Shown here piece by piece: positions 15,245 through 23,544 of a stretch of DNA of 23,544 nt. Below the pieces are notes generated by a model that was given only the letters and a program-made list of their open reading frames with translations, was not told the DNA's origin and did no database searches. The position numbers and the translations under genes are program-made. Numbering within the stretch: position 1 is the stretch's first letter; the number at the start of each line of letters is the position of its first letter. This stretch comes from CAZWBR01 sp964404205 (GTDB lineage Bacteria > Bacteroidota > Bacteroidia > Bacteroidales > Prolixibacteraceae): assembly GCA_964404205.1 (NCBI GenBank), contig CAYOJD010000041.1, positions 1 through 23,544 on the forward strand. The letters run 5' to 3'.

Positions 15245-15288
15245 TCATCTTTGAATGATTCTAAATAATAGATCGCACAAATCATCTT
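15241..15288. repeat. Direct repeat CAAATCATCTT, two copies 37 bases apart
   Basis: Exact 11-base copies lie at 15241-15251 and 15278-15288. The first contains the -33 TTTG of the minus-strand promoter. They could be a regulator's paired site or chance. The rest of 15250-15415 shows no ORF, RNA gene or strong hairpin. Confidence 0.35.
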
Positions 15289-15416
15289 AAAAACTGGCAA
15301 AACCCGATTTTATCTACACAATATCAGGCCACTAATGCCAATGTTAAATAATTGTTTCCTGTTGAGATTTCTAAAATATGGCGAAAAAGAAAAATTCAGT
15401 GATTCGTTCGATACCA

Positions 15417-15448
15417 TTTTTACCGACGGCTCTCTTTTCGTACTTTAG
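15417..15448 (+). promoter_or_regulatory. Candidate promoter of the GH20 gene
   Basis: TTTT (15417-15420) is followed after 20 bases by TACTTTAG (15441-15448), one base off TAnnTTTG. Transcription would start near 15453, about 23 bases before the ATG. Confidence 0.4.
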
Positions 15449-15475
15449 CGCCATTCTTTTCCAAGTCAGAATATC

Positions 15476-17104
15476 ATGGGCAATCTTAGAACATTTTCCT
15501 TCGCAGTATTGATGGTGGCAGCCGTTTCGTGCAGCGAACAGCTGCCGCGTCCCGAAGCCAAAATAATACCCCAACCGGCTGAACTGGTCAATACCGAAGG
15601 GGCTTTCGAACTCAATTCGGATACTAAAATATTGATTAACAACGAAGGGAATGACATGAAGAATATCGCCGGCTTTTTACGGCAATACCTCGAACAGACT
15701 TTCGACATCGCCACCAACGAGCCATCGTATTCGGTTACCGCCCCGCGCCATGCCATTTTTATTAAACTCGACCCCTCCTTACATGCCGGCCGCGAAGCTT
15801 ACAGGCTAACCGTAACACCTGCCAATATTGTTCTGGAGGCCTCGTCGCCAAACGGACTGTTTTATGGGGTACAAACCATTATCCAGTTGATGCCGGGCGA
15901 AAAACAAGCGGATCAAACCTTGCTGTTGCCTTCAGTCCAAATCAAAGACAAACCGCGATTTGGCTGGCGTGGGCTTCATCTCGACGTGAGCCGCCATTTT
16001 ATGCCAAAAGAGTTTATCCTGAAATATCTCGATTATATGGCCATGCACAAACTCAATACCTTTCACTGGCATTTGACCGACGATCAGGGGTGGCGCATCG
16101 AGATAATCAAATATCCAAAGCTGACTGAAACCGGCTCGCGCCGCAGCGAAACACGCTCCGGTCATCAAAGTACTCCGGCCTCTTTCGACGGAAAGCCAAC
16201 CGGCGGCTTTTACACGCAGGAAGAGATCAAAGAGATTGTTTTGTATGCTGCCCGCCGATACATTACCATCGTACCCGAGATATCGATGCCGGGCCATGCC
16301 TTGGCGGCCTTGGCGGCCTATCCCGAATATGGCTGCACGGGAGGGCCTTACGAAGTAGCTACCCGCTGGGGAATTTTTGACGACACATTCTGCCCGGGGA
16401 AAGATACCACCATGCTGTTTATCAAAGATATTATCGACGAAACGATCGCGCTTTTCCCGGGCGATTATATCCATATTGGCGGTGATGACTGCCGAAAAAC
16501 GGCATGGAAAAAATGCCCCGACTGTCAGCAGCGCAAACGCGACGAACGGCTGGGCAACGAAGAAAATCTGCAGCACTATTTCATTCAGCAAGTTGAAAAA
16601 TATTTGCAGGAAAAAGGCAAAAGGGCTATCGGCTGGGAAGAGGCCGGCGATGCCGGTTTGATGGCCAATACGGCCCTGATGGCCTGGCGTGGCGAAGAAG
16701 GCGGTGTCGCAGCCATTCAGGAGCGGCATTATGTGGTAATGGCACCGGCCAATTACTGCAACTTCGATCAGTATCAAACCGATCCGCAAAATGAACCATT
16801 GGCTGTAGGTGGCTATATCCCGCTCGAAAAAGTCTACCAATACAATCCGGTACCGCAATCGCTGTCCGAAATGGAAAGCCGGTTCGTACTGGGTGGGCAG
16901 GGAATGGTATGGACCGAATATATGGGCACTCCGGCCCAGGTGGAATATATGCTCTTCCCTCGCATTGCAGCATTGTCCGAAGCTTTATGGTCGTCCGACG
17001 AGGGAAAAGATTACCCTATTTTTAAAACGAAGCTGAAAGAACAGCTAAAACGTTACCATGCAATGGGTATCAACTATTGCAAAGCCGAATTTGCGGCTGA
17101 ATAA
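15476..17104 (+). CDS. GH20 beta-N-acetylhexosaminidase lipoprotein with altered catalytic pair
   Basis: Expected to remove terminal GlcNAc or GalNAc from glycans. The 542-aa protein has a lipoprotein-type signal (AAVSC, Cys19), a GH20b-like N-terminal domain (about 25-150, IIPQPAELVN to VQTIIQLM) and the catalytic barrel (about 160-500). Typical GH20 blocks are present: GWRGLHLDVSRHFMP, HWHLTDDQGWRIEI, MPGHALAALAAYPE, IGWEEAGD, GGQGMVWTEY and RIAALSEALW. The odd point is IHIGGDDC. The family signature is H.GGDE, in which Asp positions and polarises the substrate acetamide and Glu is the acid/base. Here the codons are GAT GAC, giving Asp337-Asp338. This could lower or change activity, or be a base error in a draft assembly. 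The gene converges on a GH3 gene with a shared terminator. Confidence 0.93.
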   Translation: MGNLRTFSFAVLMVAAVSCSEQLPRPEAKIIPQPAELVNTEGAFELNSDTKILINNEGNDMKNIAGFLRQYLEQTFDIATNEPSYSVTAPRHAIFIKLDPSLHAGREAYRLTVTPANIVLEASSPNGLFYGVQTIIQLMPGEKQADQTLLLPSVQIKDKPRFGWRGLHLDVSRHFMPKEFILKYLDYMAMHKLNTFHWHLTDDQGWRIEIIKYPKLTETGSRRSETRSGHQSTPASFDGKPTGGFYTQEEIKEIVLYAARRYITIVPEISMPGHALAALAAYPEYGCTGGPYEVATRWGIFDDTFCPGKDTTMLFIKDIIDETIALFPGDYIHIGGDDCRKTAWKKCPDCQQRKRDERLGNEENLQHYFIQQVEKYLQEKGKRAIGWEEAGDAGLMANTALMAWRGEEGGVAAIQERHYVVMAPANYCNFDQYQTDPQNEPLAVGGYIPLEKVYQYNPVPQSLSEMESRFVLGGQGMVWTEYMGTPAQVEYMLFPRIAALSEALWSSDEGKDYPIFKTKLKEQLKRYHAMGINYCKAEFAAE

Positions 17105-17124
17105 ACAACATTCTTTTCTTCGAA

Positions 17125-17168
17125 AAAACAGCGTACGCCCGGCCCAGTCCGGATGCATACGCTGTTTT
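17125..17168. terminator. Bidirectional intrinsic terminator between GH20 and GH3 genes
   Basis: AAAACAGCGTA (17125-17135) pairs perfectly with TACGCTGTTTT (17158-17168), with an inner CCGG/CCGG pairing. It has an A run on the 5' side and a T run on the 3' side, so it can work in both directions for the two convergent genes. Confidence 0.85.
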
Positions 17169-17182
17169 CGTTGGCAAGAAAA

Positions 17183-19358
17183 TTACTCGATGGTTTTGAT
17201 GGTCGTTGTCAGTTTAATGTCAGCCGACGAGCTACCCACCAACAAATCGACATTTCCAGTTTCAAGGACAAAGGCCGATTTATCGCTGTTCCAATAAGCG
17301 AGATCGTCAGCTTTAAGTGTAATATTTACGTCAACGGTTTTCCCTTTGGGAATAAACTGGCGTTTGAACCCTTTTAAGGCAATGGCCGGACGCTCAACTT
17401 TGCTTCCGGGATATTGGGCATAAAGCTGAATCACTTCATCGCTGTCCACGCTCCCGTTATTGGTAACCTTTACGGTCAGGGTAGCTGTTTCTCCCTTTTT
17501 CAACGACGTTTTATCAACCCTGGCATCGCTGTAAGTAAAAGTTGTATAGCTCAACCCATAGCCAAACGGGAAAAGGGGAATGTTTTTATCGTACATATAG
17601 GTTCGTCCGTTGCGGATGTTGTAATCGAGTATCGGCAATAACTCGCCAATCGAGCTGCTCCATGTTTGTACCAAACGGCCTGCCGGGCTTATCTTCCCAA
17701 ATAACACATCGGCTAAACCGTTGCCAAGCTCCTGGCTCGACTGGGTAACATGCACAATGGCCGGTACATGTTCTTTCGACCAGTTTATNNNNNNNNNNGT
17801 TTATCGCGTAAGGGAAACTGGAAACCAGCACCAGTACAGTATTGGGGTTGGCTGCCCGAACAACTTTAACCAAATCTTCCTGTTCGAGCGAAATGGCCTG
17901 CCTATCGACATCTTCACGACCATTACTGGCCACATAATCGACTCCCCACGGCAAGTTGTGGCCCAACGGGTGATTTCCGATGCAAACAATAGCCATATCG
18001 GCAGCTTTGGCTGCGATTACGGCTGAATCGGATTTATTGCTTTCGGCAAACAGAATCTCAACTTCGTTTCCGGCCTGGTTTTTAATTCCGGTCAGTGCCG
18101 AAACGGCATAAGGCGGTGTACCGGCATACCAGTCCGAAATCACTTTGTTGGCACTTGGCCCAATGACCGCTATCTTCTTCACTTTATCTTTCTGAATGGG
18201 AAGCAGGTTTCCTTCATTCTTCAATAAAACCACTGATTTGGCTGTCACCTCGCGTACCAAATCACTCGCCTCAGTTTTGGTCCAAAGGTCGGTAGTATCG
18301 GCAATACCTATCCGGGCATAAGGATTGGATGATGAACCATCGAGCAAACCCAATTTCAACATCACCCTAAGCGTACCCCTGACCGCCTGATTGATCTCAT
18401 CTTCGGCAATCATGCCCTTTTGAATGGCCTGGGTCAACGGCTCTTTGTAATTATCGAGAAACATGGTTGTTCCGGTACGCACACAAGCCACGGCAGCATC
18501 GAGCAGATTATCGTAATAGTGGTGCGTATTGACCAGATTGCGATAGGCGCCGCCGTCGGTAGCAATAATCCCGTTTTGGCCCCACTCTTTCACCGTGATA
18601 TCTTTCAAAATGGGGTGGACCGTACAGGGAATGCCATTGTATTTGTTATAAGCAGTCATATATGCCCTTGAACCACCTTCGGTTACTCCTTTGTAAAAGG
18701 GATAGGCATAATATTCGCGGAAAAGCCTGTCGTCGAAATCGGAAGAGGTTTTAACACGGACATTCTCATTGCTGTTGGCTAAGAAATGTTTCATCAGCGA
18801 AGCTGTTTTCCAATATTTAGGGTCATCGCCCTGAAGCCCTTTCACATAAGCAACAGTCAACACTGCTGTCAGATAAGGGTCTTCACCAAAGCATTCCTCG
18901 GTACGTCCCCAACGGATATCTCGCCCAAGATCGGCATTGGGAGCCAACACAATTAACCCGGCACTTTTGTATTTGGCGTTTTGGGTCAGATAGCGACACT
19001 CGTCGGCTTCCCACGAAGCGACCCTGCGTAACAGTTCCGGATCCCAGGTTTGTGCCAAACCATAGGCTTGCGGGAAAGTGGTTGTTGCGGAGGCTCCTTT
19101 ACCCTTTACCGCCCAGTTGGCCGGGCCGCTCAAAGCCAATCCATGAAGACCTTCCACAATACGGGTGCCTGAAATTCCTAAACGGGGCACCGCCGGATGA
19201 GTCGACAGACAATTTACCTTCTCGTCGAGTGTCATTAATGAAATTAGGTTATCGAGCCGCTTTTCGTCGGCAACATTCGGATTTTGAAAAGGATAAGTTT
19301 GGGCAAAAAGCGAAAAATTGAGCAAAAAACTAAACAGGATGATCTGAAATCTCTTCAT
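17183..19358 (-). CDS. Secreted GH3 beta-glycosidase (beta-glucosidase/xylosidase type), frame broken only by an assembly gap
   Basis: Exo-acting glycosidase with a signal peptide (residues 1-20, ending FSLFAQ). Domains: GH3 N-terminal barrel (about 35-345), with RDIRWGRTEECFGEDP, the substrate-binding Lys190-His191 in LMKHFLANSNE and the nucleophile Asp268 in GIIATDGGAY; GH3 C-terminal domain (about 375-585), with VVLLKNEGNLLPI; and a fibronectin-III-like domain at the end (GYGLSYTTF, then VTNNGSVDSDEVIQLYAQYPGS). As written the frame breaks at ten Ns after residue 520. The bases ATAAAC occur on both sides of the gap. Removing the Ns and one copy (16 bases) leaves 2160 bases, 720 codons, and a continuous ...SFPYAINWSKEHVPAIVH... 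typical of the family. So this is an intact 719-aa gene, not a pseudogene. Substrate specificity is unknown. Confidence 0.92.
17789..17798. other. Assembly gap of ten Ns inside the GH3 gene
   Basis: Ten Ns are flanked by GTTTAT on both sides (17783-17788 and 17799-17804). This is what a placeholder gap between two contigs that actually overlap by six or more bases looks like. Confidence 0.95.
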
Positions 19359-19419
19359 TGTTTTGGGTTTTAGTTGTGAAACCCGAAACTACAATATTGC
19401 AGAGTAAAATAAAAAACAA

Positions 19420-19456
19420 TTCCCGCTTTTTATCATATTACTGACAAAAGCGGGAA
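19420..19456 (-). terminator. Intrinsic terminator after lgt
   Basis: TTCCCGCTTTT (19420-19430) and AAAAGCGGGAA (19446-19456) form an 11-bp perfect stem. On the minus strand the stem is followed by TTGTTTTTTATTTTAC, a good T-rich tail. It separates lgt from the GH3 gene on the same strand. Confidence 0.85.
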
Positions 19457-19483
19457 CTATTGGTTTAAAAATCTAAACCCTAC

Positions 19484-20329
19484 TTATTTTTTATAAACTA
19501 CAGGCTGATTTTTTAAGGCCCTAACTATCAAATACAATCCGGCCAGAACAAATGGGATACTCAGTATTTGTCCCATATTCAGCGCCATTCCGGCTTCAAA
19601 AGCTTCCTGATCTTCTTTGATGAATTCAATCATAAAACGGGTAAAAAAGATTCCAATAAAGAAAACCCCGAGAATAAATCCGGGACGATCTTTTAAATCC
19701 TTCTTTTTGAAAAAGAAGAAGAGTATCAGAACAAAAGTAACCAGATAACAAAGCATTTCGTAGATCTGCGTCGGGTGTTTGGCCACTGTTTCACCATTCT
19801 GGTCGAAGATAAAGCCCCATGGCAAGGCAGTTGCTACGCCGTAGATTTCGGAGTTCATCAGGTTTCCAAAACGTATCATTGCGGCTACCAGGGCTGTAGG
19901 AATCACCAGTCGATCCAATGTCCAAAGCATGCTGCGATGGGTAACTTTTCGGGAATAGATCCAAACGGCAACAATAATACCAATTGCACCGCCATGACTG
20001 GCTAATCCTTGAAAGCCTACCAATTTGAAATGACCATCGACCATTATCACCGGCGAAATAATCTCGAAAAGATGTTGAGAATAATAATCCCAGCCATAAA
20101 AGAAAACATGGCCTAAACGGGCACCGACAATTGTAGCAATAATGACATACATAAAAAGTTTGTCGACCCATTCTTCGTTTGATTTTTCAAAACGGAACAT
20201 CCGTACCATAATGTTGTACCCTATCAAAAACCCCAGTGCAAACATTAACCCGTACCAGCGTACCGAAATTGGGCCTAAACTAAATAGTTCGGGACTTGCA
20301 TTCCAGTGAATTGACAAAAGTGTACTCAT
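19484..20329 (-). CDS. lgt: Prolipoprotein diacylglyceryl transferase
   Basis: Inner-membrane enzyme that adds diacylglycerol from phosphatidylglycerol to the lipobox cysteine of prolipoproteins, the first step of lipoprotein maturation. The product is 281 aa with about seven hydrophobic segments. Family motifs: SVRWYGLMFALGFLIGY (22-38), GARLGHVFFYGW (69-80), ASHGGAIG with His112 (corresponding to the essential His103 of Escherichia coli), IRFGNLMNSEIYG (152-164, the Lgt signature with the essential Arg), HPTQIYEM, and FTRFMIEFIKEDQ. The ATG at 20329 is 33 bases after the secA stop on the same strand, so the two may share a transcript, and a clear terminator follows. Lipoproteins such as the GH20 enzyme here would be its substrates. 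Confidence 0.97.
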   Translation of the reverse strand: MSTLLSIHWNASPELFSLGPISVRWYGLMFALGFLIGYNIMVRMFRFEKSNEEWVDKLFMYVIIATIVGARLGHVFFYGWDYYSQHLFEIISPVIMVDGHFKLVGFQGLASHGGAIGIIVAVWIYSRKVTHRSMLWTLDRLVIPTALVAAMIRFGNLMNSEIYGVATALPWGFIFDQNGETVAKHPTQIYEMLCYLVTFVLILFFFFKKKDLKDRPGFILGVFFIGIFFTRFMIEFIKEDQEAFEAGMALNMGQILSIPFVLAGLYLIVRALKNQPVVYKK

Positions 20330-20362
20330 TCGTTCAGCATTTATTTTGTTGAATCGCTTATC

Positions 20363-23300
20363 TTATTCAAGCCCTTTTCCGTGGCATTGCTTAAATTTCT
20401 TTCCGCTACCACAAGGGCAAGGCTCGTTACGTCCTACCTTTGGTGTTTGGCGCACAGGTTGTACAACCCTTCTTTCATCGTGATGAGATTCACTGCCTGA
20501 TGAAGCATCCTGCTTTTCTTCGCGAAGTTGCGACCGGTCGACCTGACGGCGCGGGGCTACAGGGGCCTCGCGAACCTGTTCGGGATCGCTAATCGGAATC
20601 TGTCCCTTCATCAAGGTCGAAACCACCCCCCTGTTGATGCGTTCCATCATGGCCTTGAACAGGTTGAACGATTCCAGTTTATATATCAAGAGCGGATCCT
20701 TCTGTTCGTAGGAGGCATTCTGTACCGAAGTGCGAAGTTCGTCGAGTTCGCGAAGGTTTTCTTTCCAATGCTCGTCAATTGTAGCCAAAATTACTTGCTT
20801 TTCGTACGATTTCACCAATTCCTGACCTTGCGTTTTATACGCTTTTTCGAGGTTGGTCACAATATTGAAAAGACGTTGTCCGTCGGTAATCGGAACGACA
20901 ATATTGGTGTAAATCTGCGATTTGTTTTCAAAAACATTTTTGATAACGGGCCAGGCTTGGCGCGAAATCATTTGAGACTTACGGGTGAAAGTATCGATCG
21001 CTTCGCGGTAAATCCTGTCGGTCAAATCGTCGGCTTTTAAATCGGCAAATTCGTCTTCAGTTACCGGGGCATCGAGCGACAAAGATTTGATGAGCTCCAT
21101 TCGGTAATCTTCGAAAGCCTCGCGGCCATTAGGCTGATACTCGTTTGTGAGTGTTTCGCCCATGTCGTAAATCATGTTCAGGATATCCACATCCAGGCGT
21201 TCGCCGAAAAGCGCATGACGGCGTTTGCGATAAACCACTGTACGTTGAGAGTTCATCACGTCGTCGTATTCGAGCAAACGTTTACGGATACCAAAGTTAT
21301 TCTCCTCAACCTTTTTCTGCGCCCGCTCTATCGATTTCGAAATCATTGAGTGCTGAATCACTTCACCCTCTTTCAGTCCAAGACGGTCCATAATACTGAC
21401 AATCCTGTCTGAGGAGAAGAGGCGCATCAAATCATCTTCGAGCGAAACAAAGAATTGAGACGAACCTGGGTCGCCCTGACGGCCAGCACGTCCGCGTAAC
21501 TGGCGGTCGACGCGGCGCGATTCGTGACGCTCGGTACCAATGATGGCCAAGCCGCCCAACTCACGGGTTTCGGGGGTAAGTTTAATGTCGGTACCACGAC
21601 CGGCCATGTTGGTCGCAATGGTTACCGTTCCGAGTTTACCGGCTTCGGCAACAATATCAGCCTCACGTTGATGCAGTTTCGCATTCAAAACCTGATGTTT
21701 GACCCCACGCATTTGCAACATTCGGCTTAGCAACTCCGAGATCTCGACTGAAGTTGTACCTACCAGTACCGGCCGGCCAATTTTATTCAACCGGACTATA
21801 TCATCGATGATGGCATTGTATTTTTCTTTTTTGGTTTTGTACACCAAATCTTCGTGGTCTTTGCGGGTAATGGCTCTGTTGGTGGGAATTACTACCACTT
21901 CGAGTTTGTAAATGTCCCACAATTCGCCAGCTTCTGTTTCGGCAGTACCGGTCATCCCGGCCAGTTTATGGTACATCCTGAAGTAGTTCTGCAGTGTGAT
22001 GGTTGCGAATGTTTGTGTAGCAGCCTCCACTTTTACCTTTTCCTTGGCTTCAATAGCCTGATGCAATCCATCGGAATATCGTCTGCCTTCCATGATACGG
22101 CCGGTTTGCTCATCAACAATTTTCACTTTATTGTCAATCAACACATATTCAACGTCCTTTTCGAACATGGTGTAGGCTTTCAGCAACTGGATAATGGTAT
22201 GTACGCGTTCGGATTTGATGGCAAAATTCTGCATCAAAGAATCTTTCTTCTCCAGCTTCTCGGTATCCGAAAGTTTTGAATTCTGAATCTCGGCAATTTC
22301 GGCACCTACGTCGGGCAAGATAAAGAACGAGGGGTCTGAGTTATCCTGCGAAAGAATTTCAAAGCCTTTGTCTGTCAATTCAACCGAGTTCTGTTTTTCT
22401 TCAATCACAAAGAAAAGCATATCAGTAGCAATATGCATATTCTTGTTATTGTCCTGCATGAAATAGTTCTCGGTTTTCAGCATCCGGGCTTTATTCCCCT
22501 CTTCACTGAGAAAGCGAATCAATGGTTTATGCTTTGGTAATCCTTTGTACGCACGGAAAAGCGCCAGGGCACCTTCTTCGGCTTCTTCTTTATTGCCCGA
22601 GCTAATTTTCTTTTTGGCTTCTACCAGAAGGTTATTGACCAAATCGCGCTGAGCTTTTACCAACTGTTCTACAGGATTTTTCAGGTCATCGAACAACTGG
22701 TTCTCGCCTTTAGGCACCGGGCCCGAAATAATCAAAGGGGTACGTGCATCGTCAATCAGCACCGAGTCAACCTCGTCGACAATAGCATAGTGATGTTTGC
22801 GCTGCACCAAATCGGCGGGACTAATCGCCATGTTATCGCGCAAATAATCGAAGCCAAATTCGTTATTGGTTCCAAAAGTAATGTCAGCATTATAGGCATT
22901 TCGACGTTCAATTGAATTGGGCTGATGTTTGTCGATACAATCAACCGATATTCCGTGGAACATGTAAATCGGCCCCATCCATTCAGAGTCACGTTTGGCC
23001 AGATAGTCGTTCACGGTAACCACATGAACCCCGCGGCCGGCAAGCGAATTCAGGAAAACAGGCAACGTAGCCACCAATGTTTTACCTTCACCTGTAGCCA
23101 TTTCCGATATTTTCCCGGAATGAAGTACCACACCACCAATCAACTGTACATCGTAATGTACCATATTCCAGGTCTGTAAGGTTCCGCCGGCTATCCAACT
23201 GTTGCGATAAATGGCGTTATCGCCGTCGATAGTGACAAAATCTTTCTGAGTCGCCAAATTACGGTCGAAGTCGGTCGCAGTAACGGTAATTGTCTGATTC

Positions 23301-23544
23301 TCGGTGAAACGTCTGGCTGTATCTTTGACAATAGAAAAAGCTATCGGTAACACCTGAAGCAAAATCTCTTCAATTTTCTTATCGATAATCTCTTCTAATT
23401 TATCCACACGGTCGTAGATTTTTTCGCCCTCTTCAAGCGGAATCTCACCACTTTCGGCACGTTCCTTCAACTGGGCAATTTCATCTTCTTCAGCCTGTAT
23501 ATAGCTCTTAATCTGCGCTTTCAGCTTATGGGTCTCGTTTCTTA
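20363..23544 (-). CDS. secA: Preprotein translocase ATPase SecA, 5' end outside window
   Basis: Motor of the Sec export channel. The frame stays open to the window edge: in-frame residues ...RNETHKLKAQIKSYIQAEED precede the TTG at 23470, which is internal and not a start. About 1059 residues are visible, and some 40-50 at the N-terminus are missing, judging from the usual length in Bacteroidota (about 1100). Features: Walker A MATGEGKT, VVTVNDYLAKRDSEWM, FGTNNEFGFDYLRDN, DEAD-like DEVDSVLIDDARTPLI, MTGTAETE, TNMAGRGTDIKL, RQLRGRAGRQGDPGSSQF, and a C-terminal metal-binding CPCGSGKKFKQCH. The nucleotide-binding domain carries a long insertion (roughly residues 280-430 of the visible part) that is normal for this phylum. 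Nothing is odd. lgt follows closely. Confidence 0.97.
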   Translation of the reverse strand, partial: RNETHKLKAQIKSYIQAEEDEIAQLKERAESGEIPLEEGEKIYDRVDKLEEIIDKKIEEILLQVLPIAFSIVKDTARRFTENQTITVTATDFDRNLATQKDFVTIDGDNAIYRNSWIAGGTLQTWNMVHYDVQLIGGVVLHSGKISEMATGEGKTLVATLPVFLNSLAGRGVHVVTVNDYLAKRDSEWMGPIYMFHGISVDCIDKHQPNSIERRNAYNADITFGTNNEFGFDYLRDNMAISPADLVQRKHHYAIVDEVDSVLIDDARTPLIISGPVPKGENQLFDDLKNPVEQLVKAQRDLVNNLLVEAKKKISSGNKEEAEEGALALFRAYKGLPKHKPLIRFLSEEGNKARMLKTENYFMQDNNKNMHIATDMLFFVIEEKQNSVELTDKGFEILSQDNSDPSFFILPDVGAEIAEIQNSKLSDTEKLEKKDSLMQNFAIKSERVHTIIQLLKAYTMFEKDVEYVLIDNKVKIVDEQTGRIMEGRRYSDGLHQAIEAKEKVKVEAATQTFATITLQNYFRMYHKLAGMTGTAETEAGELWDIYKLEVVVIPTNRAITRKDHEDLVYKTKKEKYNAIIDDIVRLNKIGRPVLVGTTSVEISELLSRMLQMRGVKHQVLNAKLHQREADIVAEAGKLGTVTIATNMAGRGTDIKLTPETRELGGLAIIGTERHESRRVDRQLRGRAGRQGDPGSSQFFVSLEDDLMRLFSSDRIVSIMDRLGLKEGEVIQHSMISKSIERAQKKVEENNFGIRKRLLEYDDVMNSQRTVVYRKRRHALFGERLDVDILNMIYDMGETLTNEYQPNGREAFEDYRMELIKSLSLDAPVTEDEFADLKADDLTDRIYREAIDTFTRKSQMISRQAWPVIKNVFENKSQIYTNIVVPITDGQRLFNIVTNLEKAYKTQGQELVKSYEKQVILATIDEHWKENLRELDELRTSVQNASYEQKDPLLIYKLESFNLFKAMMERINRGVVSTLMKGQIPISDPEQVREAPVAPRRQVDRSQLREEKQDASSGSESHHDERRVVQPVRQTPKVGRNEPCPCGSGKKFKQCHGKGLE

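Noticed and set aside
17586..17788. Cys-rich C-terminus of a 590-aa GH3 reading frame past the Ns
   Set aside because: It is the wrong frame after a gap of artificial length. The other frame continues the GH3 domain.

Overview
The window looks like part of a Bacteroidota chromosome, probably an environmental or polysaccharide-degrading member of the Bacteroidales/Marinilabiliales type. The signs are a PepSY-like protein, a CarboxypepD-reg/TonB-plug/beta-barrel outer-membrane protein, TPR proteins, a sulfatase, GH20 and GH3 hydrolases, a long SecA with a C-terminal metal-binding motif, and several upstream elements that match the Bacteroidota promoter form (-33 TTTG, -7 TAnnTTTG). There are no RNA genes, insertion sequences, phage genes or CRISPR arrays. 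The stretch reads as ordinary, stable chromosome, so the interest lies in control regions and a few unusual residues.

Layout. 1-936 (+): a 5'-truncated PepSY-like protein and an unrecognised 186-aa protein. 1038-2456 (+): a secreted arylsulfatase. 2457-2693: non-coding, with an 11-bp tandem repeat. 2694-3269 (-): DNA-3-methyladenine glycosylase I (tag). Divergent from it, 3359-5377 (+) is a TPR protein with a strict Gln-X linker, followed by rarA (5455-6726). 6727-6871 is AT-rich control DNA with a 36-bp near-perfect palindrome, ahead of an outer-membrane barrel/TPR pair (6872-10663). A 16-bp-stem hairpin ends that block.

10728-14965 (-) is a methionine-branch gene cluster, transcribed aspartokinase > metY (O-acetylhomoserine sulfhydrylase) > OsmC-family protein > metA. 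MetA carries Glu at residue 111, the residue linked to acetyl-CoA use, which fits a MetY partner that uses O-acetylhomoserine. Upstream of the aspartokinase is what looks like a transcription-attenuation leader: a good promoter match (15213-15244), a 37-aa ORF whose last nine residues are MYTMSMFMR (15060-15173), and two mutually exclusive hairpins. This is the most interesting item in the window.

15476-17104 (+) is a lipoprotein GH20 hexosaminidase whose usual catalytic Asp-Glu pair reads Asp-Asp. It converges on a GH3 glycosidase (17183-19358, -) that is interrupted by a 10-N assembly gap. The gap is flanked by the same six bases, and collapsing it restores one intact frame. 19484-23544 (-) holds lgt and a 5'-truncated secA.

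How the genes work together: the cluster at 10.7-15.2 kb makes homocysteine precursors from aspartate and is probably controlled by methionine (and perhaps threonine) supply. The sulfatase, GH20 and GH3 enzymes are exported polysaccharide- or glycan-degrading enzymes, but they are not arranged as a SusC/SusD locus. SecA and Lgt serve protein export and lipoprotein maturation.
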